Shown here: in pieces, positions 16,320 through 25,035 of the stretch
How the letters are laid out: each line of letters starts with the position of its first letter
Position numbering within the stretch: position 1 is the first letter of the stretch
Assembly: GCF_900105125.1 (NCBI RefSeq)
Contig: NZ_LT629750.1
Coordinates: 1,364,001-1,428,000, forward strand
Direction: 5' to 3'
DNA length: 64,000 nt
Source of the DNA: Bradyrhizobium canariense
GTDB lineage: Bacteria > Pseudomonadota > Alphaproteobacteria > Rhizobiales > Xanthobacteraceae
Made by a program: the position numbers and the translations under genes
The notes under the pieces: model-generated
Database searches by the model: none
What the model saw: only the letters and a program-made list of their open reading frames with translations
Told to the model about the DNA's origin: nothing

Positions 16320-17348
16320 TCAGGGCTTCGCGATGCCCGCGATCAGCGCCTTGTCAAATCCTTCGGGATCAGACATCTGCGGCGCGTGGCCGAGTTCGGG
16401 AAACTCGACCAGCTTGGCGCCTGGAATGGCCTTGGCAGCCGCCTTCCCCAATTCGGGATAGTTGCCGAGCTTCGGCCGTAGCTCCGGCGGCGCCAGATCC
16501 TTGGCGATCGCCGTGGTGTCTTTTTGCCCGATCAGAAGCAAGGTTGGCACCGAGATATCGCCGAACCGGTACAGCACCGGCTGGGTCATGATCATGTCGT
16601 AGATTAACGCCGAGTCCCAGGCGACCGCTTCCTTGCCCGGGCCGTTATTAAGACCGGCGAGCATGTCGACCCAACGCTCATAGCGGTCCTGCCACTGCCC
16701 GGCGTAATAGGTCGATTTCTCGTAAGCGCGGATGCCGTTGGCGTTGGTTTTCAACTCGCGCTCATACCACCGGTCGATCGAGATTGGAGGCACGCCCTTG
16801 GCGGACCAATCCTCGAGCCCGACGGGATTGACCAGAACCAGATGGCTGACTTCCTTGGGGTAAAGCAGCGCGTAGTGCGCCGCCAGCATGCCGCCTGTCG
16901 AATGGCCGACCACGACTGGCTTCTCGACGCCAAGCTTGGCGAGCAGCGCATGGGTGTTGCCGGCAAGCTCCCTGAACGTGAACTGATAAGCGGCGGGCTT
17001 GGTCGACTTGCAAAAGCCGATCTGATCCGGCGCGACCACGCGGTAACCGGCCGCAACGAGATCCTTGATGGTCGGCTCCCAGGTCGCCGAACAGAAGTTC
17101 TTCCCGTGCAGCAAAACCACTGTCTGCCCGTTCGGATGGTCCGGCTTGACGTCGAGATAGGCCATCTGCAGCGACTGCCGCTGAGAGGTGAAGATGAAGC
17201 GCTGAACCGGGAACGGATAATCGAATCCTTCCAGCTCCGGCCCGTAGGCCGGCCCCTGCTCGGTTTGCTGCTGGGCCGAGGCAGACCCCATGAGCACAGC
17301 GGCCGAGAGCGCCACGCCAGTGAAAATAGTCCAGATCCTGAATTTCAT
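16320..17348 (-). CDS. Secreted alpha/beta hydrolase
   Basis: The 342-residue protein has a cleavable signal peptide (hydrophobic TGVALSAAVLMG, cleavage near ASA-QQ). The fold follows: oxyanion segment VLLHGKNFCSATWEP, nucleophile elbow VVGHSTGGMLAA (Ser), Asp in LLLIGQKDTT, and His in ELGHAPQM. It belongs to the prolyl-aminopeptidase/haloalkane-dehalogenase-like branch by layout, but the substrate is unknown. It is divergent from a second secreted hydrolase (17633); the 284-base spacer should hold both promoters, and I see no clear motif in it. Confidence 0.87.
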   Translation of the reverse strand: MKFRIWTIFTGVALSAAVLMGSASAQQQTEQGPAYGPELEGFDYPFPVQRFIFTSQRQSLQMAYLDVKPDHPNGQTVVLLHGKNFCSATWEPTIKDLVAAGYRVVAPDQIGFCKSTKPAAYQFTFRELAGNTHALLAKLGVEKPVVVGHSTGGMLAAHYALLYPKEVSHLVLVNPVGLEDWSAKGVPPISIDRWYERELKTNANGIRAYEKSTYYAGQWQDRYERWVDMLAGLNNGPGKEAVAWDSALIYDMIMTQPVLYRFGDISVPTLLLIGQKDTTAIAKDLAPPELRPKLGNYPELGKAAAKAIPGAKLVEFPELGHAPQMSDPEGFDKALIAGIAKP

Positions 17349-17632
17349 GATTTTCCCGCACAGGGCTGAGAGATTTGAGTTTTCCTAGCGCTGACTACCT
17401 GCGTGCGGGCTGCACCGATAGTCAAAATCCCTTGATACATGCCGATCGGCCCGGAGCGCATGCAGAGGAAAATCATGCGCCACGCGCCAGCTCAGCGCCG
17501 TCATCGGCTTTTACGGGTTGGGCTGAATCGACCGCCGCATCAGCGTGATGTAAGACTGCCGGCAGAAGCTGATCGATTAGATTTCGGCTCACAACGAAGG
17601 CGTAATGCCTCGACCTTGGGAAGGAATGCGCC

Positions 17633-18661
17633 ATGCGCACCGTGCTGCTCGCCGCGAGTCTTTGCTCAATCGCCGTCTCCGCACTCGCACAAACCGCCCG
17701 CCCCGATCCCGGCCCACTGACCATCGCCCGCCAAGGCAGTTTCTTCATCGGCGGCCGTGATGTGAAATCCGACACGCTTTCGACCCTGCCCGCCTATGCC
17801 GCATCCGGCACCATCACCGTCGATCAGATGTATGTGCGCTACCAGGTTCCGGTCGGCGAGTTGGGCGTGCCCATTACGCTGATCCATGGCTGCTGCCTGA
17901 CCGGCAAGACCTGGGAGACGACCCCGGACGGCCGCATGGGATGGGACGAGTATTTTGTCCGTCACGGCCATCCAACCTATGTGATCGATCAGGTCTGGCG
18001 CGGCCGCTCGGCCGGCGACCCATCGGCGATCAACGCGGTCCGCAGCGGCAAGGAACCCGTGGATAAATTGCCGACTGTGTTCTCGGCGGGCCACGAGAGC
18101 GCCTGGGCCATCTTCCGGTTCGGCAAGGAGTATCCGCAGACCATGCCCGGGATGCGTTATCCGATCTCGGCTCAGGTGGAGTTCTGGAAGCAGATGGTGC
18201 CGGACAGCCTCGCCAACCTTCCGACGCCTAATCCAACCGTCCCGGCTCTGTCCGAACTGGCGCAGAAAATCGACGGCACCGTGCTGATGAGCCATTCGCA
18301 GTCCGGCATTTATCCGTTCCAGACCGCAGCCCTCAGCCGTAAAGGGATCGCCGGCGTGGTTTCCATCGAGCCGGGCGCCTGCCCCGCACCGACCGAGGAC
18401 ATGAAACCCTATGCCGGCTTGCCGATCCTGGTGCTGTTCGGCGACTACGTCGATGAATTTCCACGTTGGGCGCCGCGTCTTGCGAATTGCCGTGCGTTTA
18501 TCGCGGCCGCCAACGCGGCCGGTGGCAAGGCGGAGTTACTCGTGCTGCCCGAGATCGGCATCAAGGGCAACACACACATGTTGATGCAGGACAACAACAG
18601 CCTCGATATCGCGGATATCCTGCTCGACTGGATCGGCAAACACGCGATCGCAGCGCCTTGA
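17633..18661 (+). CDS. Secreted alpha/beta hydrolase / esterase-like
   Basis: The 342-residue protein starts with a signal peptide (MRTVLLAASLCSIAVSALAQ). LIHGCCLTGKTWETTPDGR fits the oxyanion-hole strand. The nucleophile elbow reads LMSHSQSGIYP, LVLFGDYVDEF carries the likely acid, and GNTHMLMQDNN the His. SHSQSG deviates from the common GxSxG by a Ser in the first position, as in some bacterial esterases of this type. GGAAGG lies nine bases before the ATG. It is divergent from the hydrolase at 17348 and convergent with the PepSY gene. The substrate is unknown. Confidence 0.82.
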   Translation: MRTVLLAASLCSIAVSALAQTARPDPGPLTIARQGSFFIGGRDVKSDTLSTLPAYAASGTITVDQMYVRYQVPVGELGVPITLIHGCCLTGKTWETTPDGRMGWDEYFVRHGHPTYVIDQVWRGRSAGDPSAINAVRSGKEPVDKLPTVFSAGHESAWAIFRFGKEYPQTMPGMRYPISAQVEFWKQMVPDSLANLPTPNPTVPALSELAQKIDGTVLMSHSQSGIYPFQTAALSRKGIAGVVSIEPGACPAPTEDMKPYAGLPILVLFGDYVDEFPRWAPRLANCRAFIAAANAAGGKAELLVLPEIGIKGNTHMLMQDNNSLDIADILLDWIGKHAIAAP

Positions 18662-18671
18662 GCCGGCGCGA

Positions 18672-18926
18672 CTAGCGGTCGACGTTGAGGACTTCGCCTG
18701 TGGTGGAGTCGACGTCGACCTCCATATACCGGCCCGATACATCCCGTCCCTCGATCTGCCATTCATCACCGGCAAATTGCGTATGGGATACGGTTGCGAG
18801 CCCCATATCGGTTGCTACGTCCATTGCCATCTGCAGGGAGATGAGTCCGCCTGAGTCATAGGCCATGGCGGATGTCGCGCCGCCGAGCATTGCGACCGCG
18901 ATGATTGGCATGATGTATTTTCGCAT
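18672..18926 (-). CDS. Small secreted PepSY-domain protein
   Basis: The 84-residue protein has a signal peptide (MRKYIMPIIAVAMLGGATSA) and one PepSY-like repeat ending EWQIEGRDVSGRYMEVDVDS then TTGEVLNVDR. AGGAGA stands seven bases before the ATG at 18926, which excludes the longer in-frame start at 19004. PepSY domains are thought to inhibit or bind partners in the periplasm; the target here is unknown. It is convergent with the esterase. Confidence 0.85.
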   Translation of the reverse strand: MRKYIMPIIAVAMLGGATSAMAYDSGGLISLQMAMDVATDMGLATVSHTQFAGDEWQIEGRDVSGRYMEVDVDSTTGEVLNVDR

Positions 18927-19139
18927 GAGTTTCTCCTGCTCGAAGTCTGTTTGTCGGTGCGCTGCGGAACAGCGCACTGACGGTAAAACCGTTCGAGAGG
19001 TCATGCGTTCCGGTTACTGATAGGTTGAAGCTGCGCGAATGTTCGGCGGTTGCGGCTGTCTGGCGACTTCATCCTGGCGACCGGACGGCAGATTTTTGTA
19101 GAGATTGTGAGCCACGCCGGGCCGGTGTCGAGGACCGCT

Positions 19140-19946
19140 TTACCGTCCCTTGAACCGCGGTTTGCGGCGGCCGAGGAACGCTTCGACGCCTTCCTTGTGA
19201 TCCTCGGTGAGGCTCGCCAGCGCGAACTGGTCGACGTCCATGTGGCTGGCGAGATCGTCGAGCGCGTGCGCCAGCCGGTTGACGGTGAGCTTGGTCATGG
19301 CGACCGATAGCGGCGGCTGCGCGGCGACTTTGGCGGCCAGCGCCATCGCGGCGTCGAACGCCTTGCCGGAATCGACCACCTCCTCCACCAGGCCCCACTC
19401 GTAGGCCTCGGCCGCGCTGATGCGCTGGTCGGCCAGAATGACCGCCTGCTTGGTTCGGGCCGGTCCGATCAGATGCAATAGGCGCGGAATGCTCTGCCAG
19501 CTCATGTTCATGCCGAGCCCGATTTCCGGCACCCGCATATGGGCGGCTCGGCTCATGATGCGAAAGTCCAGCGCCACCGCCAAGGCCACGCCGCCGCCGA
19601 TGCAAAATCCTTCGATGGCGCCGATGGTGACCTGCTCCATCTCCTGCCACGCGCGGCTCAATCGCGGCCCGAGTTTCAGATGCCGGCGCAACGATCCAAT
19701 GTCCATGGTCCTGCGCGACCGGCCCTCGGCGTCCTTGAGGTCAAAGCCGGCGCTGAACGCCTTGGCGCCGCCAGTGAGCACCACGACCGAGGTGTCGCCG
19801 TCATCCTCGAAGCTGCGCGCCGCATCGGTCAGTTGTCGCAGTGCCTCCGGCGACAGCGCGTTGATGCCGTCGCCGCGATCGAACCGCACCACGGCGACGC
19901 GGCCCTCCGGCCCAAGGCCCTTTTCGATCGTTACAAACTTCGCCAA
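19140..19946 (-). CDS. Enoyl-CoA hydratase/isomerase family protein
   Basis: The 268-residue crotonase-fold protein has the oxyanion-hole segments [13 protein letters not shown] and [19 protein letters not shown], then [19 protein letters not shown]. At the position of hydratase Glu164 the segment differs, so it may be an isomerase or hydrolase rather than a classical hydratase. A GGGGGAGG ribosome site precedes the ATG, and a 13-bp inverted repeat lies just upstream. It follows the PfpI gene on the same strand. It probably acts in fatty or aromatic acid breakdown. Confidence 0.87.
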   Translation of the reverse strand: MAKFVTIEKGLGPEGRVAVVRFDRGDGINALSPEALRQLTDAARSFEDDGDTSVVVLTGGAKAFSAGFDLKDAEGRSRRTMDIGSLRRHLKLGPRLSRAWQEMEQVTIGAIEGFCIGGGVALAVALDFRIMSRAAHMRVPEIGLGMNMSWQSIPRLLHLIGPARTKQAVILADQRISAAEAYEWGLVEEVVDSGKAFDAAMALAAKVAAQPPLSVAMTKLTVNRLAHALDDLASHMDVDQFALASLTEDHKEGVEAFLGRRKPRFKGR

Positions 19947-19958
19947 CTCGGCCTCCCC

Positions 19959-19990
19959 CGTGCGCTATTGTTTCGAGACAATAGCGCACG
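19959..19990. promoter_or_regulatory. Perfect 13-bp inverted repeat upstream of enoyl-CoA hydratase gene
   Basis: cgtgcgctattgt (19959-19971) and its exact reverse complement (19978-19990) are separated by six bases. The element ends 12 bases before the hydratase ATG and 23 bases after the PfpI stop. There is no T-run, so it is more likely an operator (for example for a TetR-type repressor) or an mRNA hairpin beside the ribosome site than a terminator. Confidence 0.75.
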
Positions 19991-20013
19991 AATGGGCGGC
20001 GGAAGAAAGGGCG

Positions 20014-20607
20014 CTAGGCCGCGCTACGGCGCGTGTGCTTGCCCTCGCTGACCTCCTCGATGATCTTGGCGCTGAAGGCGTCAAGGTCGCCTGGATTGCG
20101 CGACGTGATCACGCCATCGTCGACCACGACCTCGGAATCCTCCCACTTCGCGCCGGCATTCATCACGTCGGTCTTTATCGACTTGTAGGACGTCATTTTG
20201 CGGCCCTTGGCGATGCCGGTTTCAATCAGAATCCAGGGTGCGTGGCAGACGGCGGCGATGATCTTTTTCTGGTTGAAGATGTCCTTGATAAAGGCGAGCG
20301 CCTTCGGCTCGACGCGCAGCAGGTCCGGATTGATCTGGCCTCCCGGCAGGACTACCGCATCGTAGTCGTCGGCCGAAACCTGACCCAATACCTTGTCGAC
20401 CTTGACCGGCCGACCCCAGTCCTTTTTGTCCCATCCCTTGATTTCACCGGCCTGCAGCGAGATGACGTCGACCGTGGCGCCGGCGGCCTTCAGTTTATCG
20501 CGGGGAACTTCGAGTTCCGTCTGTTCGAAGCCGTTTGTGGCGAGAATCGAGGCCAGATCTCGACATCGGCCGAATATTGCGCCTATCTTTGCGGCATGAC
20601 CGATCAT
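20014..20607 (-). CDS. DJ-1/PfpI-family protein (type 1 glutamine amidotransferase-like); start uncertain
   Basis: The body is a clear PfpI/YhbO-type protein: [32 protein letters not shown] and the nucleophile Cys in [11 protein letters not shown], near [19 protein letters not shown]. Relatives are glyoxalase, deglycase or stress proteins. The N-terminus is odd. In frame, the only nearby ATG (20607) overlaps the divergent nitrile hydratase alpha start by 12 bases and adds unlike residues. An out-of-frame ATG near 20571 would give a normal short leader if one base were removed, so a 1-base frameshift or a lost start is possible. It may be nonfunctional. Confidence 0.75.
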   Translation of the reverse strand: MIGHAAKIGAIFGRCRDLASILATNGFEQTELEVPRDKLKAAGATVDVISLQAGEIKGWDKKDWGRPVKVDKVLGQVSADDYDAVVLPGGQINPDLLRVEPKALAFIKDIFNQKKIIAAVCHAPWILIETGIAKGRKMTSYKSIKTDVMNAGAKWEDSEVVVDDGVITSRNPGDLDAFSAKIIEEVSEGKHTRRSAA

Positions 20608-21225
20608 GAGCATCATCACCACGATCACGACCATTCCGAATTGTCCGAGACCGAACTGCGCGTGCGCGCGCTTGAGACGGTCCTGACTGAAAAAGGCTAT
20701 GTCGAGCCGGCCGCGCTCGATGCCATCATCCAGGCCTACGAAACCAAAATCGGCCCGCGCAATGGCGCGCAAGTTGTCGCCAAAGCCTGGTCCGACCCTG
20801 CTTTCAAGCGGTCCCTGCTGGAGGATGCCAGCAAGGCCGTGAGCACGCTCGGCCACGTCAGCCGGGTCGGCGATCACCTGGTCGCGGTCGAGAACACGCC
20901 ACTGCGCCACAACATGGTCGTGTGCACGCTGTGCTCCTGCTACCCCTGGGAAATGCTGGGACTGCCTCCGATCTGGTACAAGGCCGCGCCCTACCGTTCC
21001 CGCGCCGTCAAGGACCCGCGCGGCGTGCTCGCCGACTTTGGCGTAAGCCTGCCCAAGGAAACCGAAATCCGCGTGTGGGACTCGACCGCCGAGACGCGCT
21101 TCCTGGTGCTGCCGATGCGCCCCGAGGGCACCGACGGCTGGAGCGAGCAGCAGCTCGCCGAACTCGTGACGCGCGACTCGATGATCGGCACCGGTTTCCC
21201 GAAGGCGCCGGGTGCACCATCATGA
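20596..21225 (+). CDS. nthA: Nitrile hydratase alpha subunit, cobalt type
   Basis: The 209-residue subunit carries the metal site [10 protein letters not shown]. The Thr/Tyr version of this motif is the cobalt signature (iron enzymes have VCSLCSCT). The two outer Cys residues are normally oxidised to sulfinic/sulfenic acid. The N-terminus starts [18 protein letters not shown], a His-rich stretch that could help acquire metal. The long open frame upstream of 20596 is antisense to the PfpI and hydratase genes and is not coding. Its stop overlaps the beta start (ATGA). The enzyme hydrates nitriles to amides in the cytoplasm. Confidence 0.95.
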   Translation: MTDHEHHHHDHDHSELSETELRVRALETVLTEKGYVEPAALDAIIQAYETKIGPRNGAQVVAKAWSDPAFKRSLLEDASKAVSTLGHVSRVGDHLVAVENTPLRHNMVVCTLCSCYPWEMLGLPPIWYKAAPYRSRAVKDPRGVLADFGVSLPKETEIRVWDSTAETRFLVLPMRPEGTDGWSEQQLAELVTRDSMIGTGFPKAPGAPS

Positions 21226-21881
21226 ATGGCGTGCACGACATGGGCGGCATGGACGGCTTCGGCAAGGTCGAGCCGGAACCGAACGAGCCGATGTTTCACA
21301 CCGAATGGGAAGGTCGCGTATTGGCGATGGTGCGCGCGATGGGAGCTGCCGGTGCATTCAACATCGATACCTCACGCTTCTATCGGGAGACGTTGCCGCC
21401 CAATGTCTATCTCAACAGTTCGTACTATAAAAAATGGTTTCTCGGTCTCGAGGACATGTTGGTCGACAAGGGCTACATCGCAGCCGAGGAAGTTGCGGCC
21501 GGCCATGCGCTAGCACCGGCAAAGCCGCTCAAGCACGGCAAGTTCACGGTTGATGACGTCGAGCGCGTCATGGTGCGCGGCAAATTCGGGCGCGACGCGC
21601 AGGCACCTGCGAAATTCAAGCCGGGCGATCGCGTGCGCGCAAAGAACATTCATCCGGCGACGCACACGCGGCTGCCGCGTTACGTGCGCGGCCATGTCGG
21701 CGTGGTCGAACTTAACCTCGGCTGCAGCGTCTTTCCGGACTCGGCGGCGATGGAAGCCGGTGAGAACCCGCAATGGCTTTACACCGTCGTGTTCGATGGG
21801 GCCGAACTATGGGGGCCGGACGCCGATCCGACGATCAGGGTATCCGTAGACGCATTCGAGCCGTATCTGGAGCCCGCATGA
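21222..21881 (+). CDS. nthB: Nitrile hydratase beta subunit
   Basis: The 219-residue protein begins [17 protein letters not shown], the characteristic start of beta subunits. It has the SH3-like C-terminal part with [32 protein letters not shown] and VFDGAELWG. Arginines in these segments normally bond to the oxidised cysteines of alpha. It overlaps alpha by four bases and the accessory gene by four, which argues for coupled translation and equal stoichiometry. Confidence 0.95.
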   Translation: MNGVHDMGGMDGFGKVEPEPNEPMFHTEWEGRVLAMVRAMGAAGAFNIDTSRFYRETLPPNVYLNSSYYKKWFLGLEDMLVDKGYIAAEEVAAGHALAPAKPLKHGKFTVDDVERVMVRGKFGRDAQAPAKFKPGDRVRAKNIHPATHTRLPRYVRGHVGVVELNLGCSVFPDSAAMEAGENPQWLYTVVFDGAELWGPDADPTIRVSVDAFEPYLEPA

Positions 21882-22264
21882 TGGACACGGCTGCGGCGCG
21901 GGCGACCAGAGCCCTCCCCGACATTCCCCGCGACAATGACGGGCCGGTGTTTCGCGAACCCTGGGAAGCCCAGGCATTTGCGATGGCGCTTGCGCTGCAT
22001 CAGCGCGGGCTTTTCACCTGGAGCGAATGGGCCGCTACGCTTGCCGGCGAAATCAAACGTGCGCAGGCCGCCGGTGACCCCGATACCGGCGAAACATACT
22101 ACCGGCATTGGCTCGCGGCCTTGGAACGGCTGATCGCCGACAAAGGCGTCACGACCTCCGAAACCCTGCACCGCTACCGCGATGCCTGGGACCACGCCGC
22201 CGACCGCACACCGCATGGTATGCCGATCCAATTAAGGCCTGAGGATTTTGAAGCGGTGACCTAA
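21878..22264 (+). CDS. Nitrile hydratase accessory (activator/metallochaperone) protein
   Basis: The 128-residue protein resembles the N-terminal half of the beta subunit: [20 protein letters not shown], then [14 protein letters not shown] and [13 protein letters not shown]. This is the NhlE/P14K type that escorts alpha and delivers cobalt by subunit exchange. ATG at 21878 overlaps the beta stop. Its own stop overlaps that of convergent queC by two bases (22262-22263). No cobalt permease (NhlF) or amidase gene lies beside it. Confidence 0.88.
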   Translation: MMDTAAARATRALPDIPRDNDGPVFREPWEAQAFAMALALHQRGLFTWSEWAATLAGEIKRAQAAGDPDTGETYYRHWLAALERLIADKGVTTSETLHRYRDAWDHAADRTPHGMPIQLRPEDFEAVT

Positions 22265-22989
22265 GGGGTGGTCGCCGCATATTCCCGCCAACCCTTGGCC
22301 CGCAACGCGCAGGCGGGGCATTCGCCGCAGCCATAGCCCCAATCGTGGCGCGCGCCGCGTTCGCCGAGATAACAGGTGTGGGAGTGTTCGCGGATCAGGT
22401 CGACCAACCCTGCCCCGCCGAGTTCGTGCGCGAGCTTCCACGTGCCGGCCTTGTCGAGCCACATCAACGGTGTGTGCAACTGAAATTGTTTGTCCATTCC
22501 GAGACTGAGGGCGGCCTGCAACGCCTTGATGGTTTCATCGCGGCAATCCGGATAGCCGGAATAATCGGTTTCGCACATGCCGCCGATGATATGTGTGATG
22601 CCGCGCCGATAGGCGAGCGCTCCCGCGAAGGTCAGAAACACCAGATTGCGGCCGGGAACAAACGTGTTGGGCAAGCCATCCTTGCCCATCTCGATCGCGA
22701 CGTCGCGCGTCAGCGCGGTATCGGAAATTTCGGCTAGTGTCGGAATCTCCAGCGTGTGGCTGTCGCCGAGTTTGGCCGCCCAATCCGCGCGTAATGACTT
22801 CATGCCATCAAGGAGATCGCCGCGGCACTCAAGCTCGATGGCGTGACGCTGTCCGTAATTGAAGCCGAGTGTTTCGACCCGCGCGAAACGCTGCAGAGCC
22901 CAGGCAAGACAGGTGGCGGAATCCTGCCCGCCGGAGAACAGCACCAGCGCGGTCTCGGTCGGGAATTGGTCGTTCGATTGTGTGCTCAT
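22261..22989 (-). CDS. queC: 7-cyano-7-deazaguanine synthase QueC
   Basis: The 242-residue enzyme has the PP-loop ATP motif [12 protein letters not shown] near the N-terminus and the C-terminal zinc ligands in [25 protein letters not shown] and LLxPLM-like [12 protein letters not shown] are family segments. The ATG at 22989 is used; an upstream frame to 23100 adds 37 unrelated residues. QueC converts 7-carboxy-7-deazaguanine to preQ0 with ATP and ammonia in queuosine biosynthesis. It is a single gene here, divergent from mazG. Confidence 0.95.
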   Translation of the reverse strand: MSTQSNDQFPTETALVLFSGGQDSATCLAWALQRFARVETLGFNYGQRHAIELECRGDLLDGMKSLRADWAAKLGDSHTLEIPTLAEISDTALTRDVAIEMGKDGLPNTFVPGRNLVFLTFAGALAYRRGITHIIGGMCETDYSGYPDCRDETIKALQAALSLGMDKQFQLHTPLMWLDKAGTWKLAHELGGAGLVDLIREHSHTCYLGERGARHDWGYGCGECPACALRAKGWREYAATTP

Positions 22990-23117
22990 GGAATTGCCCT
23001 TAGCACTCCTCGATGCCGAGGCCAATCGGTGGAAAGTGCAGCCTGTCCGGCTCGTTTCACTGGGATGGGCGCGCGTCTTGCGGCATACAGGTCGGATCAA
23101 CTATGGGCGGGTGCATC

Positions 23118-23960
23118 ATGCTTCCTTCGCGCGACATCAAAGGCTTGCTCGACATTATGGCTGCGCTGCGAACCCCCGGCAGCGGCTGCCCCTGGGACCT
23201 CGAACAGAACTTTGCGACCATTGCGCCCTACACCATCGAGGAGGCCTATGAAGTCGCGGACGCCATTGCACGCAACGACCTGCCTGATCTCTGCGACGAA
23301 CTCGGCGACCTCCTGCTGCAGGTGGTGTTTCACGCGCGCATGGCGGAGGAACAGGGCGCGTTCTCATTCGCCGACGTGGTCGAGGCCATCACGCGGAAGA
23401 TGATCCGAAGGCATCCCCATGTTTTCGCCGACAAGAATGGGCAGTTGTCCCCATCGGATGTGAAGGGAGCGTGGGACCGCATCAAGGCCGAGGAGAAGGC
23501 CGAACGCGCAGCCAAGCGGCCGGAGGGGGAAACGACAGCGAAGTCCCTGTTGTCAGGCATCAAGGCGGGACAACCGGCGCTGACGCGCGCGATGGAATTG
23601 CAGCGCAAGGCATCAAGCGTTGGCTTCGACTGGAACGATCCGCGCGCGGTGCTGCACAAGATTCGCGAGGAAGCCGACGAGATCGAAACCGCACTCGATC
23701 GCAATGACGCCGACGAACTCGCCGGCGAAACCGGGGATCTCCTGTTCGCGCTGGTTAACCTGGCCCGGCATGTCGGCGCCGATCCCGATCAGGCGCTGCG
23801 CAGTACCAACACCAAATTTGAACGCCGCTTCGGCTACATCGAACGCACGCTGGCGGCGCAAGGGCGTTCGTTGGAGAGTGCTTCGCTGGAGGAAATGGAC
23901 TCGCTGTGGAATGAGGCCAAGAACGAAGAACGACCCTCTTCGCCGCCACGCGCGCGCTGA
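23118..23960 (+). CDS. mazG: Nucleoside triphosphate pyrophosphohydrolase MazG
   Basis: The 280-residue protein contains two MazG repeats. The first has CPWDLEQNFATIAPYTIEEA and the metal motif EEAYEVADAI..DELGDLL; the second has REEADEIETALDRNDADELA then ETGDLLFALVNLARH. The start at the ATG before LPSRDIKGLLD (23118) follows the usual N-terminus; an ATG at 23103 is also in frame. MazG hydrolyses (d)NTPs to monophosphates and cleans nucleotide pools. It is followed 12 bases later by the TauE/SafE gene. Confidence 0.92.
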   Translation: MLPSRDIKGLLDIMAALRTPGSGCPWDLEQNFATIAPYTIEEAYEVADAIARNDLPDLCDELGDLLLQVVFHARMAEEQGAFSFADVVEAITRKMIRRHPHVFADKNGQLSPSDVKGAWDRIKAEEKAERAAKRPEGETTAKSLLSGIKAGQPALTRAMELQRKASSVGFDWNDPRAVLHKIREEADEIETALDRNDADELAGETGDLLFALVNLARHVGADPDQALRSTNTKFERRFGYIERTLAAQGRSLESASLEEMDSLWNEAKNEERPSSPPRAR

Positions 23961-23972
23961 AGGCGATCGCCG

Positions 23973-24758
23973 ATGAGCCCAGCGGATATCTGGGGCGGAC
24001 TTCTGACCGGAGGTGTCGGCGGCCTCGTGTCCGGCTTCCTCGGCGTAACCAGCGGCGGAATTCTGGTCCCGTTGCTTGTGCTTATTCTCGGCAAGGACCA
24101 GCACGTCGCACAAGGCATCTCGCTGGTCGCGCAGGTCGTTCCCACCAGCCTGTCCGGCGTTCGCAACTATAGCCAGAGCGGCCATCGCATCTCCATGCGC
24201 TGGCTGATCTGGCTTGCGATCGGGTTTTGCGTCGGCGGCATCGTCGGCGCCCTGCTCGCGACCCATGTCTCGGACCATGCGCTGCAATGGAGTTTCGTCA
24301 CCTATCTGCTGATCCTGATCACCATCGTCACGTTGCGATCGCCACGTACGAAAGGCGAAAACACCGCCGATGACCATAAGGATGTCCCCCCGCACTGGGC
24401 ATCGCTCTGCGCGATCGGCGCCGTCGCAGGCTGGTCGTCGGGATTTCTCGGCATCGGCGGTGGACTTGCGATCACCGCGTTGATGACAGCCCTGATGAAG
24501 ATCTCGCAGCATCGCTCGCAAGCCATGAGCCTTGCGGTCACCGCACTGCCGGTGACCCTGCCAGCCGCCTTGTTTTACGTGCAGCAGGGCACGGAACTAC
24601 CATGGCTCACGATCATTTGCCTGATCATCGGCCTTTGGATCGGAACGGGAATCGGAGCGAGCTTCGCCAACCGCATCAGCGCGGACAAATTACGAATCAT
24701 GCTGATCGTCATGATCGCTGCCATGGCGATCTTCATGGCGTTCAAGGCGTGGCGATAG
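23973..24758 (+). CDS. TauE/SafE-family sulfite/sulfonate exporter-like permease
   Basis: The 261-residue membrane protein has about eight spans and two repeats beginning with glycine-rich segments, FLGVTSGGILVPLLVLILG and FLGIGGGLAITALMTALM, the hallmark of TauE/SafE (DUF81). Members export sulfite, sulfoacetate or related organic anions. It lies 12 bases after mazG and is likely co-transcribed, though no functional link is evident. The substrate is unknown. Confidence 0.88.
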   Translation: MSPADIWGGLLTGGVGGLVSGFLGVTSGGILVPLLVLILGKDQHVAQGISLVAQVVPTSLSGVRNYSQSGHRISMRWLIWLAIGFCVGGIVGALLATHVSDHALQWSFVTYLLILITIVTLRSPRTKGENTADDHKDVPPHWASLCAIGAVAGWSSGFLGIGGGLAITALMTALMKISQHRSQAMSLAVTALPVTLPAALFYVQQGTELPWLTIICLIIGLWIGTGIGASFANRISADKLRIMLIVMIAAMAIFMAFKAWR

Positions 24759-25035
24759 CGTCAAACGGACGCGCCGCACACGCTGCAATGCTCGGCCGTC
24801 GAAGAGCTGACGTGTCAATCTCCGCAAAACAATTGAGGTTTTAGATGTTCGGACCAAAGCTCAGAACATAAGAGAATGGATCAATTACGAATTAGATTCC
24901 CTCTTAGATAAATTCAATTTCCTTCGCCGCAATCGACGTGAAATAGGCGTTCCTCACTTGGCTAGATCAGAACATGACGGCGTTTTCTAAGCGCTGCTTT
25001 CATTGTTCTAATTCTAAAGTGTGGGGACACGGTAT
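24759..25035 (+). other. Gene-free, AT-rich promoter region of the TonB receptor gene
   Basis: The stretch after 24830 is much more AT-rich than its flanks and has no coding pattern. Just before the receptor there is ttctaattctaaag (about 25006-25019), two TTCTAA-type half-sites reminiscent of iron-responsive Irr/ICE boxes, but without the inverted partner expected of a full site. I treat it as a candidate only. Confidence 0.35.

Noticed and set aside
19420..20595. Long upstream extension of nitrile hydratase alpha
   Set aside because: The extension is antisense to the enoyl-CoA hydratase and PfpI genes; the true subunit begins at 20596.
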